DNA from: Neomoorella carbonis
Lineage (GTDB): Bacteria; Bacillota; DSM-521; Neomoorellales; Neomoorellaceae
Length of the DNA stretch: 64,000 nucleotides
NCBI RefSeq assembly: GCF_045278715.1
Contig: NZ_CP136420.1
Coordinates: 372,001 to 436,000 of the forward strand
Direction of reading: 5' to 3'
The number at the start of each line of letters is the position of its first letter. Positions within the stretch are counted from its first letter, which is position 1. Below the pieces are notes generated by a model. That model had not been told where the DNA came from. It did not search any database and saw only the letters and a list, made by a program, of their open reading frames with translations. A program made the translations under genes and the position numbers. Below are positions 31,062 through 39,200 of the stretch, in pieces.

Positions 31062-32744
31062 ATGAAATGGAAGGAAGAACGGAGTCGGAAGATAGCTGAA
31101 TATGTCTTATTCTTTTACCTGTGTGCTTTAACTGTTATGGCTATATCCTTGTTAAGCGCCCTTGAAATAACATATTTTCCCCAAAGAATGTACCTAAATT
31201 ATCCAGTAAGCGGTTTTATCCTGGGCGCGTTTGCTTTAGCAGGAATAATTTATCTCACCAAAGATTATGTAACAGTTCTTACCTCGAGCGAACCGCCACG
31301 CACTATCAGCTTGCTGATTAGCTTTCTTATCTGGGCTTTTACCATAGCTATCGTCCTTATTTCGGACTTACACGGCAGTTCCTTTAAAGTCCTTTACTTT
31401 GTCCCGGTGATCTATGCAGCTATAAATCACGGGCAAAAATATGGCCTTATATTTTCTTTATTATGTGTCATACCCCTTATTATTCCTGACTTGCTGCATT
31501 ACTCTCCTGAAGGGGTCAATAAAGCCCTGGAAGCAGACCTGGTCCTCAGCTTAATTATTTTTCTGGCCGCCTGGCTCATCGGGGGATTTCTGGATATTGA
31601 AAGGGAAACCATTAAAAAGCTGGCAGATATGGCAAACAGGGACGACCTGACAGGTTTATGGAATAAACGCTATTTTTACTACGCCCTGGAAGACATGTTT
31701 ACTCAGGCTAAAAAGGAAAATTCCAACCTCTCCCTGGTTCTTGCCGATGTTGACTACTTTAAAACGTATAACGACGCTTTGGGCCATCTTGAGGGAGATA
31801 AGGTGTTAAAGAAAATTGGCGAGATTATCGGCCGGGAAGTTCCAGCGGGGGCTGTGGCCGCACGTTACGGGGGCGAAGAGTTTTCTGTACTGTTGCCCGG
31901 CTACTCCAGCCAGCAGGCGCTAGCTGTAGCGGAACAGATTCGCAAAGAAGTTGAGAACTACCCTTTCTTTGGCAAAGAGTACCAACCGGCCCAAAAGATC
32001 ACCCTGTCGCTGGGTATTGCTACTTACCCCGTTCATGCTAAAACATCCATGGAGCTTATTCGCCGGGCCGATGATGCCCTCTTCCGGGCCAAATCAGTAC
32101 GTAAGAACAGGACGGAGATCTATTTTTCCGTTTTAGACGAGCTCTGCGCCGCATATAACAGTACGGGCGAGGACCTGCTTAGTACTTTGAAGACTTTGCT
32201 CAGTATCATCCAGGCCAAGGATCGTTATACACGAGGGCATTCCGAACGGGTTACAGAATATGCAGTAGTTGTTGGCGAATATCTCAAGTTACCCGGAGAA
32301 GAATTAAATACCCTGAGGCTCAGCGCTTTCCTCCATGATATTGGAAAGATAGAAATAGAACGTGAACTTTTAAACAACCCCCTTCCTTTAAACGAGGAAG
32401 AACGTTTGCTTTTTCAGCAACACCCGGTCTGGGGGGCGGAAATAATTCGTTCCGTACCCCTGCTGGGCAAGTGCACCCCCATTATTCTTGCCCATCACGA
32501 GAATTTTGACGGCTCAGGTTACCCATGCGGGCTGAAAGGTGAGGCTATACCCCTTGGTGCCAGGATTTTACGAGTGGTGGACAGCTTTGATGCCATGGCA
32601 ACCAATAGACCCTACCGCCGGGCTTTAACTGTCAGCCGTTGCCTGGAAGAACTCCGGCGAGGGGCCGGAACCCTATATGATCCAGAAATTGTTACGGCCT
32701 TTCTCAATGTTTCAGAACGCATTTTTCAATTGCTTGCAAGCTAG
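31062..32744 (+). CDS. Membrane sensor with GGDEF and HD-GYP domains (c-di-GMP synthesis/breakdown)
   Basis: 560 aa. N-terminal ~180 residues: about six membrane helices, no known ligand domain. GGDEF (~195-360): RDDLTGLWNKRYF, ADVDYFKTYND and an intact RYGGEEFSVL active site; the RxxD inhibitory site upstream of it is absent. HD-GYP (~375-550): HSERVTEYA, LHDIGKIEIE, HHENFDGSGYPCGL and RILRVVDSFDAM, all metal ligands kept. It can therefore plausibly both make and degrade c-di-GMP. It follows agrD by 60 bases, in the place of an AgrC sensor kinase, so its membrane part is a candidate receptor for the Agr-like peptide. Confidence 0.92.
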   Translation: MKWKEERSRKIAEYVLFFYLCALTVMAISLLSALEITYFPQRMYLNYPVSGFILGAFALAGIIYLTKDYVTVLTSSEPPRTISLLISFLIWAFTIAIVLISDLHGSSFKVLYFVPVIYAAINHGQKYGLIFSLLCVIPLIIPDLLHYSPEGVNKALEADLVLSLIIFLAAWLIGGFLDIERETIKKLADMANRDDLTGLWNKRYFYYALEDMFTQAKKENSNLSLVLADVDYFKTYNDALGHLEGDKVLKKIGEIIGREVPAGAVAARYGGEEFSVLLPGYSSQQALAVAEQIRKEVENYPFFGKEYQPAQKITLSLGIATYPVHAKTSMELIRRADDALFRAKSVRKNRTEIYFSVLDELCAAYNSTGEDLLSTLKTLLSIIQAKDRYTRGHSERVTEYAVVVGEYLKLPGEELNTLRLSAFLHDIGKIEIERELLNNPLPLNEEERLLFQQHPVWGAEIIRSVPLLGKCTPIILAHHENFDGSGYPCGLKGEAIPLGARILRVVDSFDAMATNRPYRRALTVSRCLEELRRGAGTLYDPEIVTAFLNVSERIFQLLAS

Positions 32745-32854
32745 GGAATGATTATTGGCAGGCCGGCCGCTCGCGGGCAGGATTCAATGGGCCGGGAGCG
32801 AAATTTAATGTTAAGCTGAAAACGTTATAAAACAATATGAAAGCAGGAACTGGT

Positions 32855-33091
32855 ATGGCTGTTTACCGGCTGGATACATGCGGGGAAATGTGCCCGATAC
32901 CGATTGTGCGCGCCAAGGTCAAGCTCAAGCAGCTGGCCAGGGGCGATGTTCTCATCGTTACCAGTGACCACAGTTGCACCAGCCAGTCCCTGGCCGAGAC
33001 AGTTCAAAAAATGGGGCACCGCGTCGAGGTTAGGGGGGTAGCCCACGGCATCTGGGAAGTTATAATTGAGAAGGGCCCCCGGCAGGCTTAG
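32855..33091 (+). CDS. tusA: TusA/SirA-family sulfur carrier
   Basis: 78 aa from the ATG at 32855 (CAGGAA upstream fits better than the ATG at 32837). The conserved CGEMCPIPIVRAKVKL carries the CPxP cysteine that holds persulfide sulfur. Fold pattern YRLDTCG... DVLIVTSDHSC ... VEVRG is typical. TusA delivers sulfur for tRNA thiolation, molybdenum cofactor or sulfur oxidation/reduction. Neighbouring YeeE/YedE and PhsABC-like genes favour sulfane-sulfur metabolism here. The last four bases overlap the stop of the convergent lysR. Confidence 0.93.
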   Translation: MAVYRLDTCGEMCPIPIVRAKVKLKQLARGDVLIVTSDHSCTSQSLAETVQKMGHRVEVRGVAHGIWEVIIEKGPRQA

Positions 33092-33981
33092 CAGAAAGCC
33101 TTTTTATTGGTCAACAGAAAACGAAAAAACTTCTTTTGCAAGCTGGTGGCCGGTTTGCCGGCCGGGTAAACAATATTAAAGGTGCTGCGAAAAGAAATGC
33201 CGTCCACCTGCAGGGCCTTTAAAGTGCCGGCATGAATTTCCCGCCGGATGGCCAGGCGGGAGAGAAGGGAGACCCCGTGGCCGGCGGTAATGGCCGATTT
33301 AATGGCGTCGTTCGAATTTAACTCCAGGACAACATTCAGGTTGGCAATGGTTAGACCCTGCCCGGCCAGGGCGCGGGCAATCACCCCGCGGGTTCCGGAG
33401 CCCTCTTCCCTGAGGATCAAGGGCAGGCGGCAGAGTTCTTCTAAAGTTACCCGTTCCGGGCCCTGCCAGGCGGGAGGTACGATTAAAAGGAGTTCATCTT
33501 CGGCTATTCCCCTGGTGGCCAGGCCGGGCTGGTCGACAGGCCCTTCAATGAGGCCGATGTCAATAGTTCTATCCAGCAACTTCTGGATGGTTTCTTCCCG
33601 GTTGCCGACCAGCAGCTTGATATTGGCATCGGGATATTTTTCTTTAAAGCTGTAAATGGTGCAGGGCAGGGCATAACTGCCGATGCTGCTGCTGGCGCCG
33701 ACAATGAGGCGTTCGTGGCCGCTCTTCCAGTTGTTGAGATCGCGTTTTAGATTCTCTGCCAGCTGGAGAAAGGTCTGGCCGTACTCGTAAACGATTTCCC
33801 CCAGGGCCGTTAACTCCACACCTTTGGTAGTGCGGGTGAAGAGTTCGACGTCCAGGTCATTTTCCAACAGCTGGATTTGATAGCTCAGGGAAGACTGGGA
33901 CATGTGCAGGAGGCGGGCTGCTTCGGAAATGGATTTGACCTGGGCTACCGTGCAGAAGGCCTGCAGGTGGTTGAGGTTCAT
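33088..33981 (-). CDS. LysR-family transcriptional regulator of the sulfur genes
   Basis: 297 aa. N-terminal HTH (LNHLQAFCTVAQVKSISEAARLLHMSQSSLSYQI in segments, 1-~36) and a C-terminal effector domain with LIVGASSSIGSYALP (~93) and EEGSGTRGV (~197), the CysB/CysL/YtlI sort that often senses sulfur compounds. It is divergent from the YeeE gene with 79 bases between starts, and convergent with tusA. Divergent control of yeeE and its own gene is likely. Effector unknown. Confidence 0.92.
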   Translation of the reverse strand: MNLNHLQAFCTVAQVKSISEAARLLHMSQSSLSYQIQLLENDLDVELFTRTTKGVELTALGEIVYEYGQTFLQLAENLKRDLNNWKSGHERLIVGASSSIGSYALPCTIYSFKEKYPDANIKLLVGNREETIQKLLDRTIDIGLIEGPVDQPGLATRGIAEDELLLIVPPAWQGPERVTLEELCRLPLILREEGSGTRGVIARALAGQGLTIANLNVVLELNSNDAIKSAITAGHGVSLLSRLAIRREIHAGTLKALQVDGISFRSTFNIVYPAGKPATSLQKKFFRFLLTNKKAFC

Positions 33982-34060
33982 GGACCAGACCTCCCTGATC
34001 GATGTTTACGGTTTTTATTATAACATATCACCATCTCCTGATGGATAGGCGGTAAGCGCC

Positions 34061-35260
34061 ATGGCAAAGGAACTGCAAAAGGAGTTACAAGTGGCCAAAC
34101 AGGTTAAGCTCAATCTCGGCTCCCAGGAACCTTACGCCCTTGGTGCGGCCCTGCTCGCTGTCGTGATCTACTGGTGGCTGCAGGGGCGTGGGCCGGGCCT
34201 GGGGGAAGCCTGGCTTTTTGGCCTGGGCTTTGGCTTCGTCCTCCAGCGCAGCCGGTTTTGTTTTGTGGCCGCTTTCCGCGATCCCTTTATTACCGGCAAC
34301 ACTTCCCTGAGCCGGGCGGTGGTCATCGCCCTGATGGCAGCAGTCCCGGGGATGGCCCTGGTAGCCTGGACGGGGGTTACCCTGGCCGATGTTCACCCGG
34401 CAGGCTGGCACACTGTGGCCGGCGGCCTCCTTTTTGGCGTGGGGATGGTCCTGGCCGGCGGCTGTGCCAGCGGCAATTTAATGCGGGTGGGCGAGGGGCA
34501 CCTGCTGCAGTGGCTGGTCCTGGGCGCTTTTATTGGTGGTTCCCTCTGGGGAGCCCATGATTTCGGCTGGTGGCAGCAGGTAAGCATCAGTCGTTCTCCC
34601 ACCCTGTTTCTCCCCAAAGTGCTGGGGTGGGGGCCGGCCCTTCTTATCCAGCTTCTGGCCCTGGGACTGATCTACTTGGGTTTAAAGCACCTGGAAAAAC
34701 GAGCCTTTCCTGGTTTTATCCCCGCCGGTAAACCGCGGCAGCCCTTTCACCTGCGCCGCCTGTGGACCCATCCCTGGCCTTACTGGGCCGGAGGACTGGC
34801 CCTGGCGGTCCTGGATGTAGCTTTAACCTGGCGCGGGGGCCAGCCCTGGGGTATTACCACCGCCTTCAGCTACTGGGGCGCCTGGATCTGGGAGGCTTTT
34901 ACCGGGGCGCCGCCGGGCTGGTACTATTTTTCCCTGCCGGCTCACAGCCGGGCTTTAAACCTGGGGTTCCTGGCCGAGCCCCGTACTTTCCTGGACCTGG
35001 GGCTTATGGGAGGAGCCCTTTTAGCGGCCCTGGCAGGTTCGGAATTTCGCCTCCACTGGCCGCGGCGCTGGCCCCTGGTACCGGCCGCCCTGGCAGGCGG
35101 ATTGTTGATGGGCTACGGGGCCAGGATTGCCATGGGGTGCAACATCGGCGCCCTTTTCAACGGCATTGCTTCCTTCTCCCTTCACGGCTGGCTCTTCGGT
35201 TTGGGCCTGGCCGGCGGCGCTTACCTGGGGAGCAAGCTTCTCCTCCGTTTCCTGGTATAA
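34061..35260 (+). CDS. YeeE/YedE (TsuA-like) thiosulfate/sulfur-compound importer
   Basis: 399 aa, about ten membrane helices. The family hallmarks are the two repeated Cys-containing motifs: AGGCASGNLMRVGEGHLLQW (~144) and MGCNIGALFNGIASFSLHGW (~365). In TsuA these conserved Cys residues relay thiosulfate through the membrane. An LQRSRFCF motif (~61) is also kept. A strong terminator follows at 35349. With TusA on the other side of lysR it forms the common YeeE-TusA pair. Confidence 0.93.
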   Translation: MAKELQKELQVAKQVKLNLGSQEPYALGAALLAVVIYWWLQGRGPGLGEAWLFGLGFGFVLQRSRFCFVAAFRDPFITGNTSLSRAVVIALMAAVPGMALVAWTGVTLADVHPAGWHTVAGGLLFGVGMVLAGGCASGNLMRVGEGHLLQWLVLGAFIGGSLWGAHDFGWWQQVSISRSPTLFLPKVLGWGPALLIQLLALGLIYLGLKHLEKRAFPGFIPAGKPRQPFHLRRLWTHPWPYWAGGLALAVLDVALTWRGGQPWGITTAFSYWGAWIWEAFTGAPPGWYYFSLPAHSRALNLGFLAEPRTFLDLGLMGGALLAALAGSEFRLHWPRRWPLVPAALAGGLLMGYGARIAMGCNIGALFNGIASFSLHGWLFGLGLAGGAYLGSKLLLRFLV

Positions 35261-35348
35261 AACTTTAACTATCGAAAGGTCTGATGGCCCTCGAAAATAC
35301 CGTTAGACAATTAATTAAATAGAAGGCCGCAAGGCCGCATGATTCCTG

Positions 35349-35386
35349 GCCCAAGGGGAGCTCTTGCAGCTCCCCTTGGGCTTTCC
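35349..35386 (+). terminator. Terminator after the YeeE gene
   Basis: GCCCAAGGGGAGCT / AGCTCCCCTTGGGC, a perfect 14-bp stem with a five-base loop, followed by TTT. The rest of 35261-35525 carries no gene. Confidence 0.85.
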
Positions 35387-35525
35387 ATGGGCCCCTTCAT
35401 GGTGGCAGGAGAAAGGGTAGACGATTAGTAAAATATATTGTGAAAGTAACATTGAGGGCAAATAGCTGCCGGAAAGCATGTGTTAATAGCAACAGGTTCT
35501 TTTATTAGATGATGGAGGTGAGGGG

Positions 35526-37697
35526 ATGTTAGAACAAAGAATAAGCCGGCGAACCTTCCTTAAAGGCTCCCTGGTGGCCGGTGTCCTGGCCACCTTTGGC
35601 GGCAGGCTGGTCCCCCTGGCGCAGGCGGAGGCGGCAGGGGCAGCAGCCCCGGAAGCTTCCCGGGCCGTCCCCACTATTTGCGAAATGTGCGGGGTTAAAT
35701 GTGGTATCCTGGCCCATGTCCGGGAAGGCCGGGTTTGGCGCCTTACCGGTAATCCCAAGGACCCCCAGAGCAGCGGCCGTTTATGTGCCCGGGGCAATGC
35801 CGGCACCAAAACCCTTTATGATCCCGACCGCCTGAAGGGCCCCATGAAGAGGGTAGGCGACGGGAAATTCCAGCCCATCAGCTGGGAGCAGGCTTTTAAG
35901 GAAATTGGCGCCAAATTACAGGAATTGAAAGGCCGTTACGGCCCCCAGACCCTGGTCTGGCTGGCGCACCCGGAGCTTATTTCTCCCTTAGAGAAACATT
36001 TTATGGCTGCCTTCGGTTCCCCCAATTATACCGGTCATGGGCCGACCTGCTACAGCAGCCGCAACGTTGCTTTTGAGCAAATGTACGGCGGCGTTCCCGG
36101 GGTGGATTACCGCAATGTGAAGTACTACCTTGCCTTTGGCCGCAATCTCACAGGAGGTATTAAAAATCCTGATATTCAAAAGATAGTCGCCGCCAGGGCA
36201 GAAGGCGCTCACCTGGTGGCCGTAGACCCGCGCCTGAGTGATTTTGCCTTCTTCGCCGATGAGTGGCTCCCCATCAGGCCGGGTACCGATCTGGCCATGA
36301 TTTTGGCCCTGATTAACGTCATCATTAATGAAAACCGGTATGATGCTTCCTTTGTCGCCGAACGTACCGTTGGCTTTGAAGAATTGAAAGCCGGCGTGGC
36401 TACTTATACCCCTGAATGGGCGGCAAAAATCACGGGAATAGACGCAGGGACCATCACCCGCATTGCCCGGGAACTGGCGGCGGCCAAACCGGCAGCGGCC
36501 GTCGATCCCGGCTGGCATGCCGTTACCGGTTCCCAGTATTACAACAGCGTCCAGGCGGCCCGGGCCGTAGCCGCCCTCAACGCCCTGCTGGGGAATCTCG
36601 GCGCCAGAGGCGGCCTGACCTTCCCGCCCGGGATTAAATTTGGCGATCCCTCCCCTATTATGGGTCCCAAACCGCCGGCGGCAGCGGGGCCGCGCTGGGA
36701 TGGGGCCGGCAGCGAGAAATGGCCTCTCAATAAAGCCCACGGCATAATCCAGATTTTCCCTGAGAGGGTCAAAGAAGATAAACCCTACCCCATCAAAGCG
36801 GTAGTCATCCAGCACCTGAACCCGGTACGCTCCAGTACGGATTCCGGGGCCTTCATTGAGGCGTTGAAGCAGCTGGAGCTGGTGGTGGCCATCGATATCC
36901 AGATGAACGATACGGCCTACTATGCCCATTATGTATTGCCGGAAGCCACCTACCTGGAAAGATACGATCCCCTGATGACGGCAGGCAACAAAGTGATCTT
37001 ACGCCAGCCGGCAGTAGAGCCTCTTTTTGATACCAAAGGTGCGGAAGAAATCATCGCCGGCCTGGCTAAAGCGGCGGGCTTGAGCGAGTACTTTAACTTT
37101 ACCCTGGAACAGTATAATGACGCCCTGCTGGCTCCCCTGGGACTGACCCAGGCGCAGCTGGCCCGGACGGGGGTTGCAGAAGTGAAAGCGCAACCGCCCG
37201 ATTATACCAAACTCAAGACACCTTCCGGTAAAATTGAGCTGGCCTGCCAGGCTTTCGTCAAGGCCGGCAGCACCCTGACCCCGGCCTGGGAGCCGCCCCT
37301 GGTGGAACCGGGAGGAGACGAGTTCCGCTTTATCCAGGGCCATGTACCCATGCACACCCATACCACTACCGACAACAACGCCTACCTGCACGCCATCATG
37401 CCGGAGAACGAGCTCTGGATCCATCCCAGCCGCGCCGGCAAGCTGGGCATCAAGACGGGGGATCTGGTCGAAGTGGCTTCCAGGGTAGGTAAGGTCAAGG
37501 TGAAGGCCCGGGTGACGGAGGGCATCCATCCCGAGGCGGTTTTCCTGGCCCATGGCTTTGGCTGCGGTGTTCCTTTAAAAAAGCTGGCCTATAACAAAGG
37601 AGCCAATGATAGCGCTTTGATACCGGTTATTACGGCGCCTGTATCCGGGGCGGCGGCCCAGTGTGAAACCCTGGTGACGGTACGGAAGGTAGGGTGA
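35526..37697 (+). CDS. phsA: Molybdopterin oxidoreductase, thiosulfate/polysulfide reductase catalytic subunit (PhsA/PsrA-like)
   Basis: 723 aa. A Tat signal (RRTFLKGSLVAGVLATF, ~8-24) predicts export to the outer face of the membrane. A 4Fe-4S site follows (CEMCGVKCGIL ~52, C of GRLCARGNAG). Mo/W-bis-MGD domains: GPTCYSSRNVAFEQM gives a Cys as probable metal ligand, as in PhsA/PsrA, and the C-terminal cofactor domain includes HVPMHTHTTTDNN. It would reduce thiosulfate, polysulfide or a related sulfur oxyanion. Formate or arsenate substrates are less likely given the Cys ligand, length and sulfur neighbours. Confidence 0.85.
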   Translation: MLEQRISRRTFLKGSLVAGVLATFGGRLVPLAQAEAAGAAAPEASRAVPTICEMCGVKCGILAHVREGRVWRLTGNPKDPQSSGRLCARGNAGTKTLYDPDRLKGPMKRVGDGKFQPISWEQAFKEIGAKLQELKGRYGPQTLVWLAHPELISPLEKHFMAAFGSPNYTGHGPTCYSSRNVAFEQMYGGVPGVDYRNVKYYLAFGRNLTGGIKNPDIQKIVAARAEGAHLVAVDPRLSDFAFFADEWLPIRPGTDLAMILALINVIINENRYDASFVAERTVGFEELKAGVATYTPEWAAKITGIDAGTITRIARELAAAKPAAAVDPGWHAVTGSQYYNSVQAARAVAALNALLGNLGARGGLTFPPGIKFGDPSPIMGPKPPAAAGPRWDGAGSEKWPLNKAHGIIQIFPERVKEDKPYPIKAVVIQHLNPVRSSTDSGAFIEALKQLELVVAIDIQMNDTAYYAHYVLPEATYLERYDPLMTAGNKVILRQPAVEPLFDTKGAEEIIAGLAKAAGLSEYFNFTLEQYNDALLAPLGLTQAQLARTGVAEVKAQPPDYTKLKTPSGKIELACQAFVKAGSTLTPAWEPPLVEPGGDEFRFIQGHVPMHTHTTTDNNAYLHAIMPENELWIHPSRAGKLGIKTGDLVEVASRVGKVKVKARVTEGIHPEAVFLAHGFGCGVPLKKLAYNKGANDSALIPVITAPVSGAAAQCETLVTVRKVG

Positions 37698-37704
37698 GTT
37701 TAGA

Positions 37705-38400
37705 ATGGCTAAGTTTGGTATGCTCGTAGACCTGACGCGTTGTATAGGCTGCCACGGCTGCACCGTGGCCTGCCAGGCCAGGTGGGACTTATTACCCCAG
37801 GTGCAGTTTACTAAAGTCCACCGTTATGAGGTGGGTACTTTCCCCAAGGTCAAAGGCGGGGTGGTAACCACCCAGTGCATGCACTGCGACGATCCCCCCT
37901 GTGCCCGGGTCTGCCCTACCGGAGCTACCCGGAAACGTGACGACGGTATTGTTGTAGTTCATGAGCAGGAGTGTATCGGCTGCCGTTACTGCCAGTCGGC
38001 CTGCCCCTACGACGCCCGGAGCTTTAACCCTGAAAAGAATATCGTCCAGAAGTGTTATTTTTGCTATGATTTTGTCGAGAACGGGCAAAAACCGGCCTGC
38101 GTGGAAACCTGTATGGCCGCGGCCAGGATTTTTGGCGATCTGGAAGATAAAGGGAGCGAATTATCCCGGGCCATAGCCGCCAGGAAAGCCGTCCAGATCA
38201 AAGGTACTTCTATCTTTTACGTACCGCCGCGGAACCTGGACGCCTCTTTCCTGCCCGCGGATTTCCAGGAGCCAGGGGCGGTACGTATCTGGCAGGATAT
38301 TGTCCACCCGGGCGGAAAGACCATTATGGGCCTGGCTGCCGGCGCCGTAATTGCCAGTTTAGTAATCAATAATATTAAAGGGGGCGGCAACAATGCCTGA
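37705..38400 (+). CDS. phsB: Four-cluster ferredoxin-like electron transfer subunit (PhsB/NrfC-like)
   Basis: 231 aa. Four Cys-rich motifs: CIGCHGCTVACQ (~12), CMHCDDPPCARVCP (~58), CIGCRYCQSACP (~91) and CYFCYDF...CVETC (~115). It carries electrons between the membrane cytochrome and the catalytic subunit. A C-terminal hydrophobic helix (IMGLAAGAVIASLVIN, ~208) probably anchors it. Seven bases separate it from phsA, and it overlaps phsC by eight. Confidence 0.92.
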   Translation: MAKFGMLVDLTRCIGCHGCTVACQARWDLLPQVQFTKVHRYEVGTFPKVKGGVVTTQCMHCDDPPCARVCPTGATRKRDDGIVVVHEQECIGCRYCQSACPYDARSFNPEKNIVQKCYFCYDFVENGQKPACVETCMAAARIFGDLEDKGSELSRAIAARKAVQIKGTSIFYVPPRNLDASFLPADFQEPGAVRIWQDIVHPGGKTIMGLAAGAVIASLVINNIKGGGNNA

Positions 38401-39070
38401 AGAAAGGGTGGAGCGCTTTAACCTGGCTGAGCGCCTGGGTCACTGGAGTCATGGGATCTCCTTTGTCGTCCTGCTGCTCACTGGTTCAGCCCTGGTATTC
38501 CGCGGCTACGCCAGCTTGATAGGACCTGAGGGGTTGCGCCTCTTTCGCAGCATTCATCACGCTATGGCCTATCCCTTTACTTTCCTGACAGTAATTATCC
38601 TCCTTTTTGGTACGCCGCGGAGTACATGGCAATGGCTTAAGGACTGCCTTACCTGGGGCCGGGAAGACTTCCGCTTTATTGCCGCTTTCCCGCGGGAATT
38701 TTTCGGGCTGAAGGTACAGCTGCCGGAGCAGGGCAAATTTAACGCCGGGGAAAAACTCAATTCCCTCCTGACCATCGCCGGCTCTATTTTAATGGCCGCT
38801 ACCGGCTGGATCTTGCTCCTGCGGGACAGCGTTGCTCCTGCCCTGGTAGCCTGGGCCCTGCCCCTGCACTCGGCCGGGGCCCTGGTCATGGGCGGGGTCA
38901 TCCTGGGTCATATTTACCTGGCCCTGGGTCACCCCAATTCCCGCGAGTCTATCAACGGTATGCTATCTGGTAAGGTATCGGCCAGGTTTGCCCGCGAACA
39001 TCACGGCCGCTGGTACCGGGAACTTAAGGCCGGAGAAGATCTGAGGAAAGAACAACAAAAAATCGCTTAG
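38393..39070 (+). CDS. phsC: Membrane cytochrome b subunit (PhsC/FdnI-like)
   Basis: 225 aa, four to five membrane helices with haem-binding His candidates (LGHWSHGISFVVLLLTG ~14, RSIHHAMAYPFT ~47, LHSAGALVMGGVILGHIY ~163). It is a NarI/FdnI-type b cytochrome that takes electrons from quinol and passes them to the iron-sulfur subunit. It closes the three-gene operon. Confidence 0.9.
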   Translation: MPEERVERFNLAERLGHWSHGISFVVLLLTGSALVFRGYASLIGPEGLRLFRSIHHAMAYPFTFLTVIILLFGTPRSTWQWLKDCLTWGREDFRFIAAFPREFFGLKVQLPEQGKFNAGEKLNSLLTIAGSILMAATGWILLLRDSVAPALVAWALPLHSAGALVMGGVILGHIYLALGHPNSRESINGMLSGKVSARFAREHHGRWYRELKAGEDLRKEQQKIA

Positions 39071-39086
39071 TAAGACCTGCCCGATG

Positions 39087-39112
39087 TTGCCCTGGAGTAA
39101 TTCCAGGGCAAT
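39087..39112 (+). terminator. Hairpin after phsABC
   Basis: TTGCCCTGGA / TCCAGGGCAA, 10-bp perfect stem, five-base loop. Tail is AT-rich rather than T-only. Confidence 0.6.
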
Positions 39113-39200
39113 AATATTGTCAGAGGGAGGAAAAATTTGATGCTGTGGCGAAATAACCAGGAACTATGAAATAGCCAGAAAGGTACAGGGGAGAAAAACA

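Noticed and set aside
36538..36929. Minus-strand frames opposite phsA
   Set aside because: Shadow frames; phsA has intact cofactor motifs on the plus strand.
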